51,051 nt of DNA from an uncultured Bacteroides sp. (GTDB lineage: Bacteria; Bacteroidota; Bacteroidia; Bacteroidales; Bacteroidaceae), in contig NZ_CAJLKP010000042.1 of NCBI RefSeq assembly GCF_905207245.1, positions 1 to 51,051 on the forward strand, read 5' to 3'. The notes beneath the pieces are model-generated. The model made no database searches. It was not told where the DNA came from and saw nothing but the letters and a program-made list of their open reading frames with translations. Shown piece by piece: positions 25,652 through 33,368 of the stretch (within the stretch, counting starts at the first letter, position 1; each line of letters opens with the position of its first letter). The position numbers and the translations under genes were made by a program.

Positions 25652-27181
25652 ATGGAAATTTTAAAATTAGACGTTTTATTACGAAAAGAACCGTTCAAAG
25701 TGGCACTTCCGTCAAGATGTGACGATGGGAGAGGTGGAGGAACAAAGAAAAAGCCAAGACGCTCCACTTTGATATACAAATATATGTCACAGGATGATTT
25801 CCTAGCGCAATGGGATACATCAGGACATTATATACACAACAGACCCGACTGGAAAGACAGTATCCCGTCAGACGATGATGCCACATCATCGGATGATGAA
25901 AGCGCGAATGTAGGTGCTCAGAAAAGAAAAAAGAAATCGGCATCAACTCCCTACGTACTGCAAAGACGGGCATTCCCTCTCCAAAGGATGATACATAAGA
26001 AAAGGGTATCACACCTGTGTACCAATCCTCTTAAATTCCAGATAAAAAAAAGCGCGTCAAACCAGCAGAACAGGGATAAGCTGACAACATACAAGGAATA
26101 CTGGACTGATTCTCTCATGGAAACAGCCAAGTTTGAACTTATAAGCGAAGCTGGAAAGGTAGGAGATGCTGCCATATATATATATAAGGATAAGGACGAG
26201 ATAAAATACAGGTCTTTCAGCTACTCAAAAGGAGATATACTGTATGAACATAAAAACAGAAGAGGCGAAAGAATAGCTTTCGCAAGGGAATATACAACCA
26301 CATATATATCGGCTGATGGAGAAGAACATACAGACACACTTGTCGATGTATGGACTAAAGATGAGTTTTACACGCTTGATTCCAACGGAGATATAGCAAC
26401 GGATATTGACGATAACGGGAATATCATACAACTGCATCAATTCCATAACCTGGGATTTATACCTGTAGTATATCTACGTCTTGAACTTCCATTTTGGGGG
26501 GCAGTACAGGACTTGATAGACGATTTCGAGTTCCTAATGTCAATGATAGGAGAATACAACACACGACAGGCATTCCAAATGCTACTTATCAAGACAAACG
26601 GAAGAATAAACATTCAAAGAAACGGATTGGGAGGAACTTCCATTTTACGTGTAGGAGCAGAAGATGATGCACAGTTCATGGGTAAAATGGACGCTTCAAA
26701 CTCACTGTTCACCGAAATAGACAACATATACAACGGGATACTTGACGGAAGCGGTGTCGTTCCGCCAATGCAATCATCGTCAGGTGACAGACCTACTGGA
26801 ACAACAGCAATGTATTACGAGCCGGAAATGGAATGGGCGAGAAGTGATGCACAAATGATGAATACAGCCATAAATGACATGGCGAATATATTCAAATACT
26901 ATGTAGGAGTAATGGAAGGTGACGCAACAGGTTATAACGCTCTAAGAATAAACGCTACCATAGAGCCATACTCATACATAGATTTCTCTGAATGGAACAA
27001 TACACTCGTTCAACTTGTAAACTCCCGAATAATATCATTACAGACAGCAAGAGAAGAAAGCGATTTCTCAGCAAATAACGAAGATGATAGAATGGACGAA
27101 CAAGACAGAAGATTAAACGATATGGAAGCTAGGGTGATAGAGGAAAATAATGAAAACAACGAAAACAACGAAAACAGCTAA
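25652..27181 (+). CDS. Portal protein
   Basis: 509 residues, directly after the terminase. It has the long acidic helical C-terminus and the central region of portals (GAVQDLIDDFEFLMSMIGEY, and GVVPPMQSSSGDRPTGTTAM where many portals have a GS/GxTG loop). The last residues are a low-complexity ENNENNENN tract. It forms the dodecameric vertex ring for packaging. Strong from synteny, good from sequence. Confidence 0.85.
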   Translation: MEILKLDVLLRKEPFKVALPSRCDDGRGGGTKKKPRRSTLIYKYMSQDDFLAQWDTSGHYIHNRPDWKDSIPSDDDATSSDDESANVGAQKRKKKSASTPYVLQRRAFPLQRMIHKKRVSHLCTNPLKFQIKKSASNQQNRDKLTTYKEYWTDSLMETAKFELISEAGKVGDAAIYIYKDKDEIKYRSFSYSKGDILYEHKNRRGERIAFAREYTTTYISADGEEHTDTLVDVWTKDEFYTLDSNGDIATDIDDNGNIIQLHQFHNLGFIPVVYLRLELPFWGAVQDLIDDFEFLMSMIGEYNTRQAFQMLLIKTNGRINIQRNGLGGTSILRVGAEDDAQFMGKMDASNSLFTEIDNIYNGILDGSGVVPPMQSSSGDRPTGTTAMYYEPEMEWARSDAQMMNTAINDMANIFKYYVGVMEGDATGYNALRINATIEPYSYIDFSEWNNTLVQLVNSRIISLQTAREESDFSANNEDDRMDEQDRRLNDMEARVIEENNENNENNENS

Positions 27182-27184
27182 ACT

Positions 27185-27460
27185 ATGGGAAAATTTACAA
27201 ACTTTCTAAGAAAAATAAGAAAGGCATTGGACTATATATGCCTTAACAATTTGAGAGTTGACGGAATGGAACACCTCATTGCAGGAATACTTGTAGTAAG
27301 CATGGCGCAATGGTTTTTCTCCGTATGGACAGCAATAGCACTAACCTTGTTCATTCTTGTGGGAAAAGAAATCGTCTACGATAAGTGGCTTAGACAAGGA
27401 GTGCCCGAATGGAGAGATGTATTCTGGGGAGCAGTAGGTATGGTACTTGGATTGATGTGA
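27185..27460 (+). CDS. Small membrane protein, possible holin
   Basis: 91 residues with hydrophobic segments at about 31-60 (IAGILVVSMAQWFFSVWTAI and following residues) and 78-91 and a conserved-looking GKEIVYDKW, a pattern also found in YfiM-like small membrane proteins. It closes the terminase-portal unit (3-base gap). A holin would fit the size and topology, but the position in the packaging operon is unusual, so the role is uncertain. Confidence 0.6.
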   Translation: MGKFTNFLRKIRKALDYICLNNLRVDGMEHLIAGILVVSMAQWFFSVWTAIALTLFILVGKEIVYDKWLRQGVPEWRDVFWGAVGMVLGLM

Positions 27461-27514
27461 AAAAAAATCACACCACAAGTTTTGATATATCACAAATTAT
27501 GCTTTTCTTTGTGG

Positions 27515-27697
27515 TGAACGTCATAACATAATATTTGGCAAAATAAATCGAACAGATTTTGTACAAGATATTAAGAACCCCTCTAAGGTGGCAGAAAGGA
27601 AACAATCTGCGACTTCTATGCCCTGCGTATGTTGTGACGTTCACACCTACGGAGGGTTTCTTTTTATCACAATTCGTTAAAATATGAACGTCACAAC
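27515..27697. promoter_or_regulatory. Three copies of a TGAACGTCACAAC-type site
   Basis: TGAACGTCATAAC at 27515-27527 (plus), TGAACGTCACAAC on the minus strand at 27631-27643, and TGAACGTCACAAC at 27685-27697 (plus, overlapping the antirepressor start codon). The mixed orientation and location around an antirepressor gene suggest operator sites. Confidence 0.5.
27576..27665 (+). ncRNA. Structured leader RNA ending in a U-tract
   Basis: Outer helix AACCC (27576-27580) with GGGTT (27654-27658), then AGGTG (27586-27590) with CACCT (27644-27648), enclosing a hairpin GCAGA/TCTGC (27591-27595, 27606-27610) and further unpaired sequence. TTTCTTTTT follows at once. A multi-part fold closed by a stem next to a U-tract looks like an attenuator, riboswitch-like leader or small RNA. 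It ends 19 bases before the antirepressor ATG. Not assigned to any known RNA class. Confidence 0.5.
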
Positions 27698-28439
27698 GAA
27701 TGAACTTATTCCTATTAGTGATAATAACGGTAAGAGAGCCGTTAATGCACGTGATTTGCATTCTTTTCTTGAAAGTAAAAGGGATTTTTCAACATGAATT
27801 AAAGATCGTATTAAATCTTATGATTTTATTGAAGGTATTGATTTTCAATCATTCACCGAAATTGTGGAGCGAGAAATAGGAGCTACTAAACGAATCGAAT
27901 ATGCTCTATCAATCAGTATGGCAAAAGAGCTATCCATGATTGAGAACAACGAACGGGGAAGGCAAGCTAGAAAATATTTTATCGCATGTGAGGAAAACAA
28001 GCATGAACTTTCCCGAAAGGAGCTTGCATTAATGGTTATACAAGCCGAAGAGGAAAAAGAACGATTGGCTTTGGAAAATAAAAAGCAGCAGAAACAAATA
28101 GAAAAACTACAGCCCAAAGCGGACTTCGCAGACAAAGCCTTTGCAATGGAAGGCAAGTGCGATATAGGACAGGCGGCAAAGATACTTGGCTTGCCTTTTG
28201 GGAGAAACTCTTTGTTCAAGAAACTTCGTGAAGCAGGAGTATTCTTTGCTAACAGGAACGAGCCAAAACAGAAGTATATTGATGCTGGGTATTTCGAGAT
28301 GAAAGAAAAGCCTATTCCAAGAGAGAATCACCCAGGTTTTGTCGTGATGGTTGTTCTATGCACACAAAAAGGTCTTGCATACATTAATCACCTGTTTGGC
28401 GGAAAACCGTCCGATGGAAAATTGGCGAGAATAGTATAG
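27684..28439 (+). pseudogene. AntA/KilAC-type antirepressor with in-frame TGA
   Basis: The frame from ATG 27684 encodes an AntA-like N-terminal domain (NARDLHSFLESKRDFST-stop-IKDRI...FIEGIDF). The TGA at 27795-27797 falls exactly where AntA domains have a conserved Trp (FxxWIKxRI). Beyond it the frame is open to 28439 and encodes a charged helix and a KilAC-like C-terminal domain (FADKAFAMEGKCDIGQAAKI...LFKKLREAGVFF). A single TGG-to-TGA change explains it. An internal ATG at 27864 could still give the KilAC half. TGA is used as a normal stop elsewhere here, so recoding is unlikely. Confidence 0.8.
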
Positions 28440-28472
28440 CACTGTACATAATCTATTATTACTAAAAAACAA

Positions 28473-28494
28473 GGAGCGACAAAAACATCGCTCC
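28473..28494 (-). terminator. Terminator after DUF5675 gene
   Basis: Stem GGAGCGA/TCGCTCC followed on the minus strand by TTGTTTTTT. It also lies just after the antirepressor stop and may serve both directions, though the plus side lacks a T-run. Confidence 0.75.
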
Positions 28495-28531
28495 TGTAAC
28501 TCCTTCAACACATAGTTGATGAGATAACACA

Positions 28532-28960
28532 CTACTTAATCGTAACCCAAACCTGTTCGCCACGCTTTATCGCATCGTCAATCAATTTGTTCAACTTGTC
28601 AGAAGTATAGCGTGATTCGGTAAGTCTGCCTTTTGATGTATTGTTACCTACAAGGACACATCCGGCAGAATCCTTTGCTGTATTCCCAGCGTGAAAAAGA
28701 ATACCCTCAAAATGAGGAACGTTCAACAGTCTTGGCATATTACGCCCGAATTTTGGTGACCAGTTGTATATAACCTGGTATCTTCCATAAGGGATAGCAG
28801 ATTCAGCATAAACCTTCTTCTCGTTTCCATCAAACAATCCGTTCTTATTCACGTCAACAACACGATCTTCAAGCGTATTACTGAAAAACTCACCATCAAT
28901 ATACAAACGTCCTATAGTATAATCAGGCTTACACCATTTTCTTTCTACTAATAGTTCCAT
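28532..28960 (-). CDS. DUF5675 family protein, probable lysis function
   Basis: 142 residues with the signature of DUF5675: PYGRYQV near the middle and HFEGILFHAGNTAKDSAGCV, containing the His and SxGC residues reminiscent of L,D-transpeptidase-like folds. Such proteins are frequent in Bacteroides phages and are usually thought to act on the cell wall. It is monocistronic, with its own promoter box and terminator. The substrate is unknown; the endolysin role is inferred, and no other lysin was recognised in the window. Confidence 0.75.
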   Translation of the reverse strand: MELLVERKWCKPDYTIGRLYIDGEFFSNTLEDRVVDVNKNGLFDGNEKKVYAESAIPYGRYQVIYNWSPKFGRNMPRLLNVPHFEGILFHAGNTAKDSAGCVLVGNNTSKGRLTESRYTSDKLNKLIDDAIKRGEQVWVTIK

Positions 28961-28978
28961 AATTTTTTATTTATTGAT

Positions 28979-29018
28979 ACATTGCAAATGTACAAAAAAA
29001 GTATTATATTTGCAATGT
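28979..29018. promoter_or_regulatory. Divergent promoters inside an inverted repeat
   Basis: ACATTGCAAAT (28979-28989) and its exact reverse complement ATTTGCAATGT (29008-29018) flank the region. The minus-strand -7 box TACATTTG (28985-28992) and the plus-strand box TATATTTG (29005-29012) overlap the two arms. One dimeric regulator could control both the lysis gene and the RNA transcript. Confidence 0.6.
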
Positions 29019-29019
29019 A

Positions 29020-29233
29020 ATAATTAAGCTAGTTGATATTTAGATGTGCAGATTTAACTGCAAAAAGTAAAACTTATTTAAAGATATCATTTAATGGGGT
29101 TGTCTATATTATTTTGGCAACCTCAACAATTTCCAAAAAGCATTAAATGGATACAACTAGCAGTAACATATTGCATTTTTTAGATTTATTCATTTAGGCA
29201 AGAGAAAGGCTCAATCTGTTCTCTTGCTTTTTT
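29020..29233 (+). ncRNA. Multi-branched structured non-coding RNA
   Basis: Nested helices: GCTAGTTG (29028-29035) with CAACTAGC (29154-29161) closes the fold. Inside are hairpin TGCAG/CTGCA (29047-29051, 29058-29062) and helix ATTTAATG (29089-29096) with CATTAAAT (29141-29148), which encloses GGTTG/CAACC (29098-29102, 29118-29122). The transcript would start after the box at 29005 and end at a strong terminator, GCAAGAGAA/TTCTCTTGC plus six T (29198-29233). No ORF of note lies inside. Class unknown. Confidence 0.6.
29198..29233 (+). terminator. Terminator of the structured RNA
   Basis: Perfect 9-bp stem (29198-29206 with 29219-29227) followed by TTTTTT. Confidence 0.85.
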
Positions 29234-29353
29234 ATATACAAACGTGAACCAATATGTTAACATTAATTAAAAATTCAGTTTAGTTATATATATATAAAAC
29301 ATATTTTTGTTACTTTGCACCACATAAATGAACCATTACGATGATTTTTACTT

Positions 29354-29392
29354 GGCAGCAGGCAGATGTGAATCTTTACTGTTGCCTTTTTT
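29354..29392 (+). terminator. Terminator/attenuator upstream of small gene
   Basis: Stem GGCAGCAG/CTGTTGCC with one wobble pair, then TTTTTT. It lies 25 bases before ATG 29417 and 20-30 bases after a TTACTTTG promoter-like sequence, so it would produce a ~70-base transcript or attenuate the MuF operon. A second box TACCTTTG at about 29404-29411 sits immediately before the gene. Confidence 0.55.
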
Positions 29393-29416
29393 GTTTAAAA
29401 TACATACCTTTGCACT

Positions 29417-29632
29417 ATGGACAACGAAAGAGAAATATTATCGAAACTTGACGCTATCATACAGAACCAAAAGGTTTTGTATGATAATCAAATTGTAATC
29501 TTTCAAACTCTAGCATCAATCGGGCAAAAAGTTTACAGCCAAAGCGATTTCAAGAGTTTGATGATAAACATGGTAGCAAACGGAATAACAGAAAGAGTAG
29601 AAGCCAATGATCAACAAAGAAGAAACATCTAA
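29417..29632 (+). CDS. Small helical protein, unknown
   Basis: 71 residues, coiled-coil-like N-terminus (MDNEREILSKLDAIIQNQKV). It overlaps the MuF-like gene by 26 bases, so the two are probably translated together. Not recognised. Confidence 0.6.
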   Translation: MDNEREILSKLDAIIQNQKVLYDNQIVIFQTLASIGQKVYSQSDFKSLMINMVANGITERVEANDQQRRNI

Positions 29633-30419
29633 GATTGCAGACTATTACTTCCAGGTAAAAAGACTTGCCAACGGTATAAAATCGTCAACCAAAGAGCGTG
29701 CGGAGAAGTTTTCTAAAGACCTTCTAGCCATATTCCTTTTGGCAGGGGCTAAATCGTTCAAGTCAATATCAAAACTCCCGGATAACCAAAAAGAAAAAGT
29801 GCTAGAACTGACCAAAAAGTTTCGTGAGGATATATATAACGACATATACCAATATGTACTGGAAAGCAATAAACTGTCACTAGAACTAAACGATGATCTT
29901 GGATGGGAGTATATTTCAATGACGGACAACGGCATTAAGGAATATATGGAAAGGACATACGGTGGAGAAACGACAAAGCAGAGAATAAACACAAATACAA
30001 ACAGATTCCGCGCTGTTGTTGAAGTATATCTTGCCAATACATTACTGTCCACAAAAACGAACAATATAGAGAAAATAACGGATGAGGTTCAAAAGAAGAT
30101 ATGGAACAACATATCATCACCATATAACGTATCATTTATTCCGCCAAGCAAACAGAAACACTATGGGAGAGGATATGCTACAAACGGTATAAGCCAGTTG
30201 TATGTTATAGAACAACAGATGATTCTAGGAATTTTCAATGAAGCAAATTACAACTCATGGAAAAACATTCCAAATTTCAAGGGATGGAGGACAGCAGTAA
30301 CATCTAAGAACCCATGCCAGTTCTGCATTGACGAGCAATATAGAATACACACAGACAGACCTAAGCTGCCGTTCCATGCCCATTGCTTGTGTATATTGTA
30401 TCCAGTGTTTAATATATAA
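29607..30419 (+). CDS. MuF-like minor head protein
   Basis: 270 residues. The helical N-terminal part resembles SPP1 gp7/MuF-type proteins. The C-terminal part has the paired Cys/His signature NPCQFCIDEQYRIHTDRPKL ... FHAHCLCILYPVF typical of the Mu gpF domain. MuF proteins bind the portal region and are packaged in few copies. Here the gene is separated from the portal by the antirepressor/lysis/RNA block, which suggests rearrangement. Its 3' end overlaps the opposing receptor-type gene by 11 bases. Confidence 0.75.
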   Translation: MINKEETSKIADYYFQVKRLANGIKSSTKERAEKFSKDLLAIFLLAGAKSFKSISKLPDNQKEKVLELTKKFREDIYNDIYQYVLESNKLSLELNDDLGWEYISMTDNGIKEYMERTYGGETTKQRINTNTNRFRAVVEVYLANTLLSTKTNNIEKITDEVQKKIWNNISSPYNVSFIPPSKQKHYGRGYATNGISQLYVIEQQMILGIFNEANYNSWKNIPNFKGWRTAVTSKNPCQFCIDEQYRIHTDRPKLPFHAHCLCILYPVFNI

Positions 30420-31425
30420 TAACTTGATAATCAACATACCATTGAGTAACATTACCATAAGACGGGGGATTTCCTGCATCAACCACATCATTACGTGTAA
30501 ATGATTTAGGAATATTTGTGCACGAAGGCATAAAGATATTACCTGACCATTGACCTGTATAAGATCCATCTTTCGCTCTCCATCTATATCTAGCGTATGG
30601 TCTGCCGGATGAAGCAACGTAATCACTAGAAGTATTATTTGTAATGTTTAATCTGCATTTAGAAGAAGTAGACCCATTTGTCAACTGTCCGTAAACAGAG
30701 AATCCAGAAGCGTTGGCTGTTGTATCTCCAAGTGTAATAGAAAGACTTTGAGTAACCACTATCGGCTTACGAATAAATCCGTCAGATGTAGTAGGGATTA
30801 AGCATAATACATTTCCACTGTAATCACAAAAATAACCCTTAATATAAATATATGTATCCCCCATAGATATGAGATTATTGCGATTAAGGGTAATTGAAAT
30901 TTTTCCTGTACTATCAATACTACTTACAACGAAAACCCCAGAATCCACCAACTTCTTTAATTGATTATATACTTCCACCTTTATCTTCATATTAGACCAA
31001 GTAAATCCCCCAAGTATTTTACCCCAATTATACCTAGAATCAGCCCAATATGGTGAAATTGTAAGTACAAACGTTGTCTTTGTAGCATCTACAGGATTAG
31101 TTAGAATATCTTTATCTATTGTAAGAGGTTTAGCCCCATGATCGTATCCATCAAAATCAGTAAGCCTGGCCCATGTTTTAGGTCTATCATATACTAATTT
31201 CTTATTTACAGAATCATAAATTATACCAGGTAAACTAGCGTTGTCAAATGAAGGGCTAGACGCTTCTTTGGGTTTTATATAACTCCACATATTAATTTTT
31301 TCGCTAAGACAAGCATATCCTAAATCATAACCATCACTAGTAGGACCGATGCCTAGAGTAGGATATACATCACTATCCAACCCTACAGGTGCGGTGATTT
31401 TACCGTTAGAGTGACCCATAATCAC
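30409..31425 (-). CDS. Receptor-binding-type tail protein, copy 2
   Basis: 338 residues; MGHSNGK at 31419 is the start equivalent to copy 1. The N-terminal ~40 residues (GHSNGKITAPVGLDSDVYP...) are nearly identical to the protein at 15032-16111, and the DNA is about 90% identical over ~110 bp there. The body differs and is rich in Thr, Ser and Asn with many beta-type segments, ending WYVDYQVIIY. It is convergent with the MuF gene. Probably an alternative host-recognition protein with the same attachment domain. Confidence 0.65.
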   Translation of the reverse strand: MIMGHSNGKITAPVGLDSDVYPTLGIGPTSDGYDLGYACLSEKINMWSYIKPKEASSPSFDNASLPGIIYDSVNKKLVYDRPKTWARLTDFDGYDHGAKPLTIDKDILTNPVDATKTTFVLTISPYWADSRYNWGKILGGFTWSNMKIKVEVYNQLKKLVDSGVFVVSSIDSTGKISITLNRNNLISMGDTYIYIKGYFCDYSGNVLCLIPTTSDGFIRKPIVVTQSLSITLGDTTANASGFSVYGQLTNGSTSSKCRLNITNNTSSDYVASSGRPYARYRWRAKDGSYTGQWSGNIFMPSCTNIPKSFTRNDVVDAGNPPSYGNVTQWYVDYQVIIY

Positions 31426-31665
31426 CCCCTTCCTCTATAACGGTAAAAGAACCTTTACAAACAACAACGCCATTACAACTGATACTACGACAATGAATAT
31501 CGCCATCAATTATAACAGCATCAGAAATGTCATAATCACTAGGAAGTTCCCCACCACATAGTGTTATAACTTCGACTGCCCCTGTGCAGCTAGACTGCCC
31601 CTGTGCTCCCTCGCTTTGCTTCGGTCGCACACCAAATTTCCATTTACAAACAAATTAATTTTCAT
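31406..31665 (-). pseudogene. Short repeat-containing gene, out of frame (copy 2)
   Basis: From ATG 31665 the frame reads MKINLFVNGNLVCDRSKARE and stops after ~34 residues. The conserved C-terminal part (VEVITLCGGELPSDYDISDA...) is read from a GTG at 31630 in another frame, giving a 74-residue product. The sequence between carries 1.6 copies of a 19-bp unit; one more copy would join the ATG frame to the C-terminus without a stop. It is the paralogue of 16115-16407 and overlaps the receptor-type gene. Active translation from GTG is possible. Confidence 0.55.
31568..31602. repeat. 19-bp repeat, ~1.6 copies, at the paralogous site
   Basis: GACTGCCCCTGTGC occurs twice with a 19-base period, at the same position of the short gene as the 4.7-copy array at 16.3 kb but with a different unit sequence. 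Confidence 0.7.
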
Positions 31666-31666
31666 C
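31603..31666. repeat. ~64-bp dispersed repeat, copy 2
   Basis: Nearly identical to 16345-16408, including the start of the short gene; marks the edge of the second receptor cassette. Confidence 0.9.
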
Positions 31667-31768
31667 TAACTCACGTATTAAATCATTAACATATTTTACA
31701 CAGGAATCTAACTCATCATACCCGTCCAAAATCAGAGCACCGACAGTGATGTGAAGTTTGTCTATCAC
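31655..31768 (-). CDS. 37-residue ORF, unknown
   Basis: GTG start at 31768 overlaps the stop of the preceding small ORF (GTGA). The product (IDKLHITVGALILDGYDELD...) ends inside the start of the repeat-containing gene. Overlaps on both sides suggest translational coupling in one operon. Function unknown; very short, so uncertain. Confidence 0.4.
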   Translation of the reverse strand: MIDKLHITVGALILDGYDELDSCVKYVNDLIRELDEN

Positions 31769-31935
31769 TTTTTAAACAGCACAGCATTCGCCTTGCTTGT
31801 ATCAGACTTTTCTATCACCGTTATTGCGGAATCAATAATCCTTGTGACTTCGGATGGCGGCATCATGGGAGTGTCAGCACCTTTCCGCCAAGATTGATAC
31901 TCTCTCAACTTTTTAAGAAGTTCTTTTTTTCTCAT
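31765..31935 (-). CDS. 56-residue basic protein, unknown
   Basis: MRKKELLKKLREYQSWRKGA..., helical and basic at the N-terminus. It heads the operon leading to receptor cassette 2. The -7 box at 32073-32080 (minus TATATTTG) lies upstream. Confidence 0.5.
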   Translation of the reverse strand: MRKKELLKKLREYQSWRKGADTPMMPPSEVTRIIDSAITVIEKSDTSKANAVLFKK

Positions 31936-32072
31936 GTGTTTAGTAAATAAGGGGTGGTTATAGCATAAATGAAAAGGACTATACCACCCCTACCCCTTTT
32001 AAATTATGAAAAGAATTAAGATCCAGGCAACAGTCCATAAGACAAATATTGTTTTAAGGATCTTTTATGGTA

Positions 32073-32080
32073 CAAATATA
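32073..32080 (-). promoter_or_regulatory. -7 box for receptor cassette 2 operon
   Basis: Minus-strand TATATTTG. The 138-base leader contains a possible AAGATCC/GGATCTT helix. Confidence 0.5.
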
Positions 32081-32105
32081 ATAATTATTGCGAATTAAGC
32101 CAAAA

Positions 32106-32798
32106 TTAAACAACAATTTCCCAATCATCGGCAAACACATCACTGATAGACGGAACCCATGAATCAGCGCGTCCAGTATTCTCATTGTAGATAAGACACT
32201 GGCTTGTATAGTCAATAAATCCCTTACCTTTCAGAATAAGGTCTTTTGCCGATTGGGGAAGAGATTGCATCTTAGGGATAATGTCGCTTTCGATATGAGC
32301 TGGCACTTGTTTGAATACCATCAAACCTTTACCGTCCCAACCACTTCTACGAATTGGATAGCCTGCTTTGAGAGCCATAATAGCCATACCAAAATTCATC
32401 TTTATTACTTTAGCACCATCAGAACCTTGCATACGCTGTATGCGAGTATCAAGAAGCCGTATATAGTCGAACATAGTACAACACTGCATTTCCAGTAAAC
32501 ACTTGTTGTACATATCATTAACGACTTCATCCATTTTCCCTGAATCTATGAAAGCGGCCAACTTTACATATCTTCCATTGAGTTCTTCGGCTTCTATCTG
32601 CATACGGTCAACTGGTGTTTCGGCAATATTATACGCCTTTTCAAACGTATCTTTAGGACTCCAGCTTTCATACCCATCTTCATAACGGGCATGATAGCCC
32701 TCATTATCAAAATTTTCCGTTGACGGTTTTTCTCTAAGAAGATGTTTCCCCCACGCATCACCTCTTGTCATGGCATTAATGTTAATTTTTATACACAT
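32106..32798 (-). CDS. DUF2829 (Tad2-like) protein with helical N-terminal domain
   Basis: 230 residues. The C-terminal ~95 residues (MNFGMAIMALKAGYPIRRSG...WDGKGLMVF...SDVFADDWEIV) match DUF2829, the family of the anti-Thoeris sponge Tad2. The signature positions GWDGKGM/L and ADDWE are present. The N-terminal ~130 residues are helical (ELNGRYVKLAAFIDSGKMDE, MFDYIRLLDTRIQRMQ) and resemble small helical phage proteins often found near such genes. Tad2 binds and sequesters cyclic nucleotide signals of bacterial defence. Whether this protein binds any signal is unknown. Confidence 0.7.
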   Translation of the reverse strand: MCIKININAMTRGDAWGKHLLREKPSTENFDNEGYHARYEDGYESWSPKDTFEKAYNIAETPVDRMQIEAEELNGRYVKLAAFIDSGKMDEVVNDMYNKCLLEMQCCTMFDYIRLLDTRIQRMQGSDGAKVIKMNFGMAIMALKAGYPIRRSGWDGKGLMVFKQVPAHIESDIIPKMQSLPQSAKDLILKGKGFIDYTSQCLIYNENTGRADSWVPSISDVFADDWEIVV

Positions 32799-32915
32799 TT
32801 TAAAACGTTAATTCGTTCTGGGCGATACCAACGCCCACTATCAGTTATCACAAAAGAATCACCGAATACTTTATAATGGTGTAAATTTGTTCCTTAATGC
32901 CACTACAAATAAAAT

Positions 32916-32964
32916 CGGATGGAGGAAAACCCGAAATATGGCAAAAAAGATAAACCTCCATCCG
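32916..32964 (-). terminator. Terminator after SSB-like gene
   Basis: Perfect 10-bp stem CGGATGGAGG/CCTCCATCCG followed on the minus strand by ATTTTATTTG. A smaller GGGCG/CGCCC hairpin lies at about 32819-32835 in the same gene-free 230 bases. Confidence 0.7.
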
Positions 32965-33028
32965 CAAACAAAAACAAGAATTTAATCAATATAAGCAAAA
33001 ACCACACATTTCGGACAGCATTGCAATG

Positions 33029-33364
33029 CTAAAAGGGTAAATCATCACGTCTTTCAGGCTGGACAGGTGCAGGTGATGGATCAGGTGATGGTTGCGGCAT
33101 ATCTATCTTAAAGCACCCAACTTCATTGTAATATTTACCCTGGTATTCTCTTGCTCTGATTTCAAGATGGGCAGTAATAGTATCACCCTCTTTCAATTGA
33201 AGATCACACAGGGTGCCCATTACATAGAAATACACCTCTTTGGAATACATGGAACCAATTTCCTCAACGAGATAATTTCTCTTCTGCCAAGGATTACCTG
33301 CCTTACTTGTACCAGCCTGTAACTGACCTACTTTCTTTACTTTACAATTTAATACTAAATCCAT
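33029..33364 (-). CDS. SSB-like OB-fold protein (DUF3127 type)
   Basis: 111 residues. An OB-fold-like core (VKKVGQLQAGTSKAGNPWQK, LKEGDTITAHLEIRAREYQG) is followed by a Pro-rich linker and the acidic, aromatic C-terminus DDLPF, the tail by which SSB proteins recruit partners. It probably coats single-stranded DNA during phage replication. The early-gene position fits. Identification rests on the DUF3127-like core and the SSB-type tail. Confidence 0.75.
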   Translation of the reverse strand: MDLVLNCKVKKVGQLQAGTSKAGNPWQKRNYLVEEIGSMYSKEVYFYVMGTLCDLQLKEGDTITAHLEIRAREYQGKYYNEVGCFKIDMPQPSPDPSPAPVQPERRDDLPF

Positions 33365-33368
33365 TTTT

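Noticed and set aside
27684..28439. Genome-wide TGA-to-Trp recoding
   Set aside because: Many genes here, including iscB, end with TGA next to tightly packed neighbours, so TGA acts as stop.
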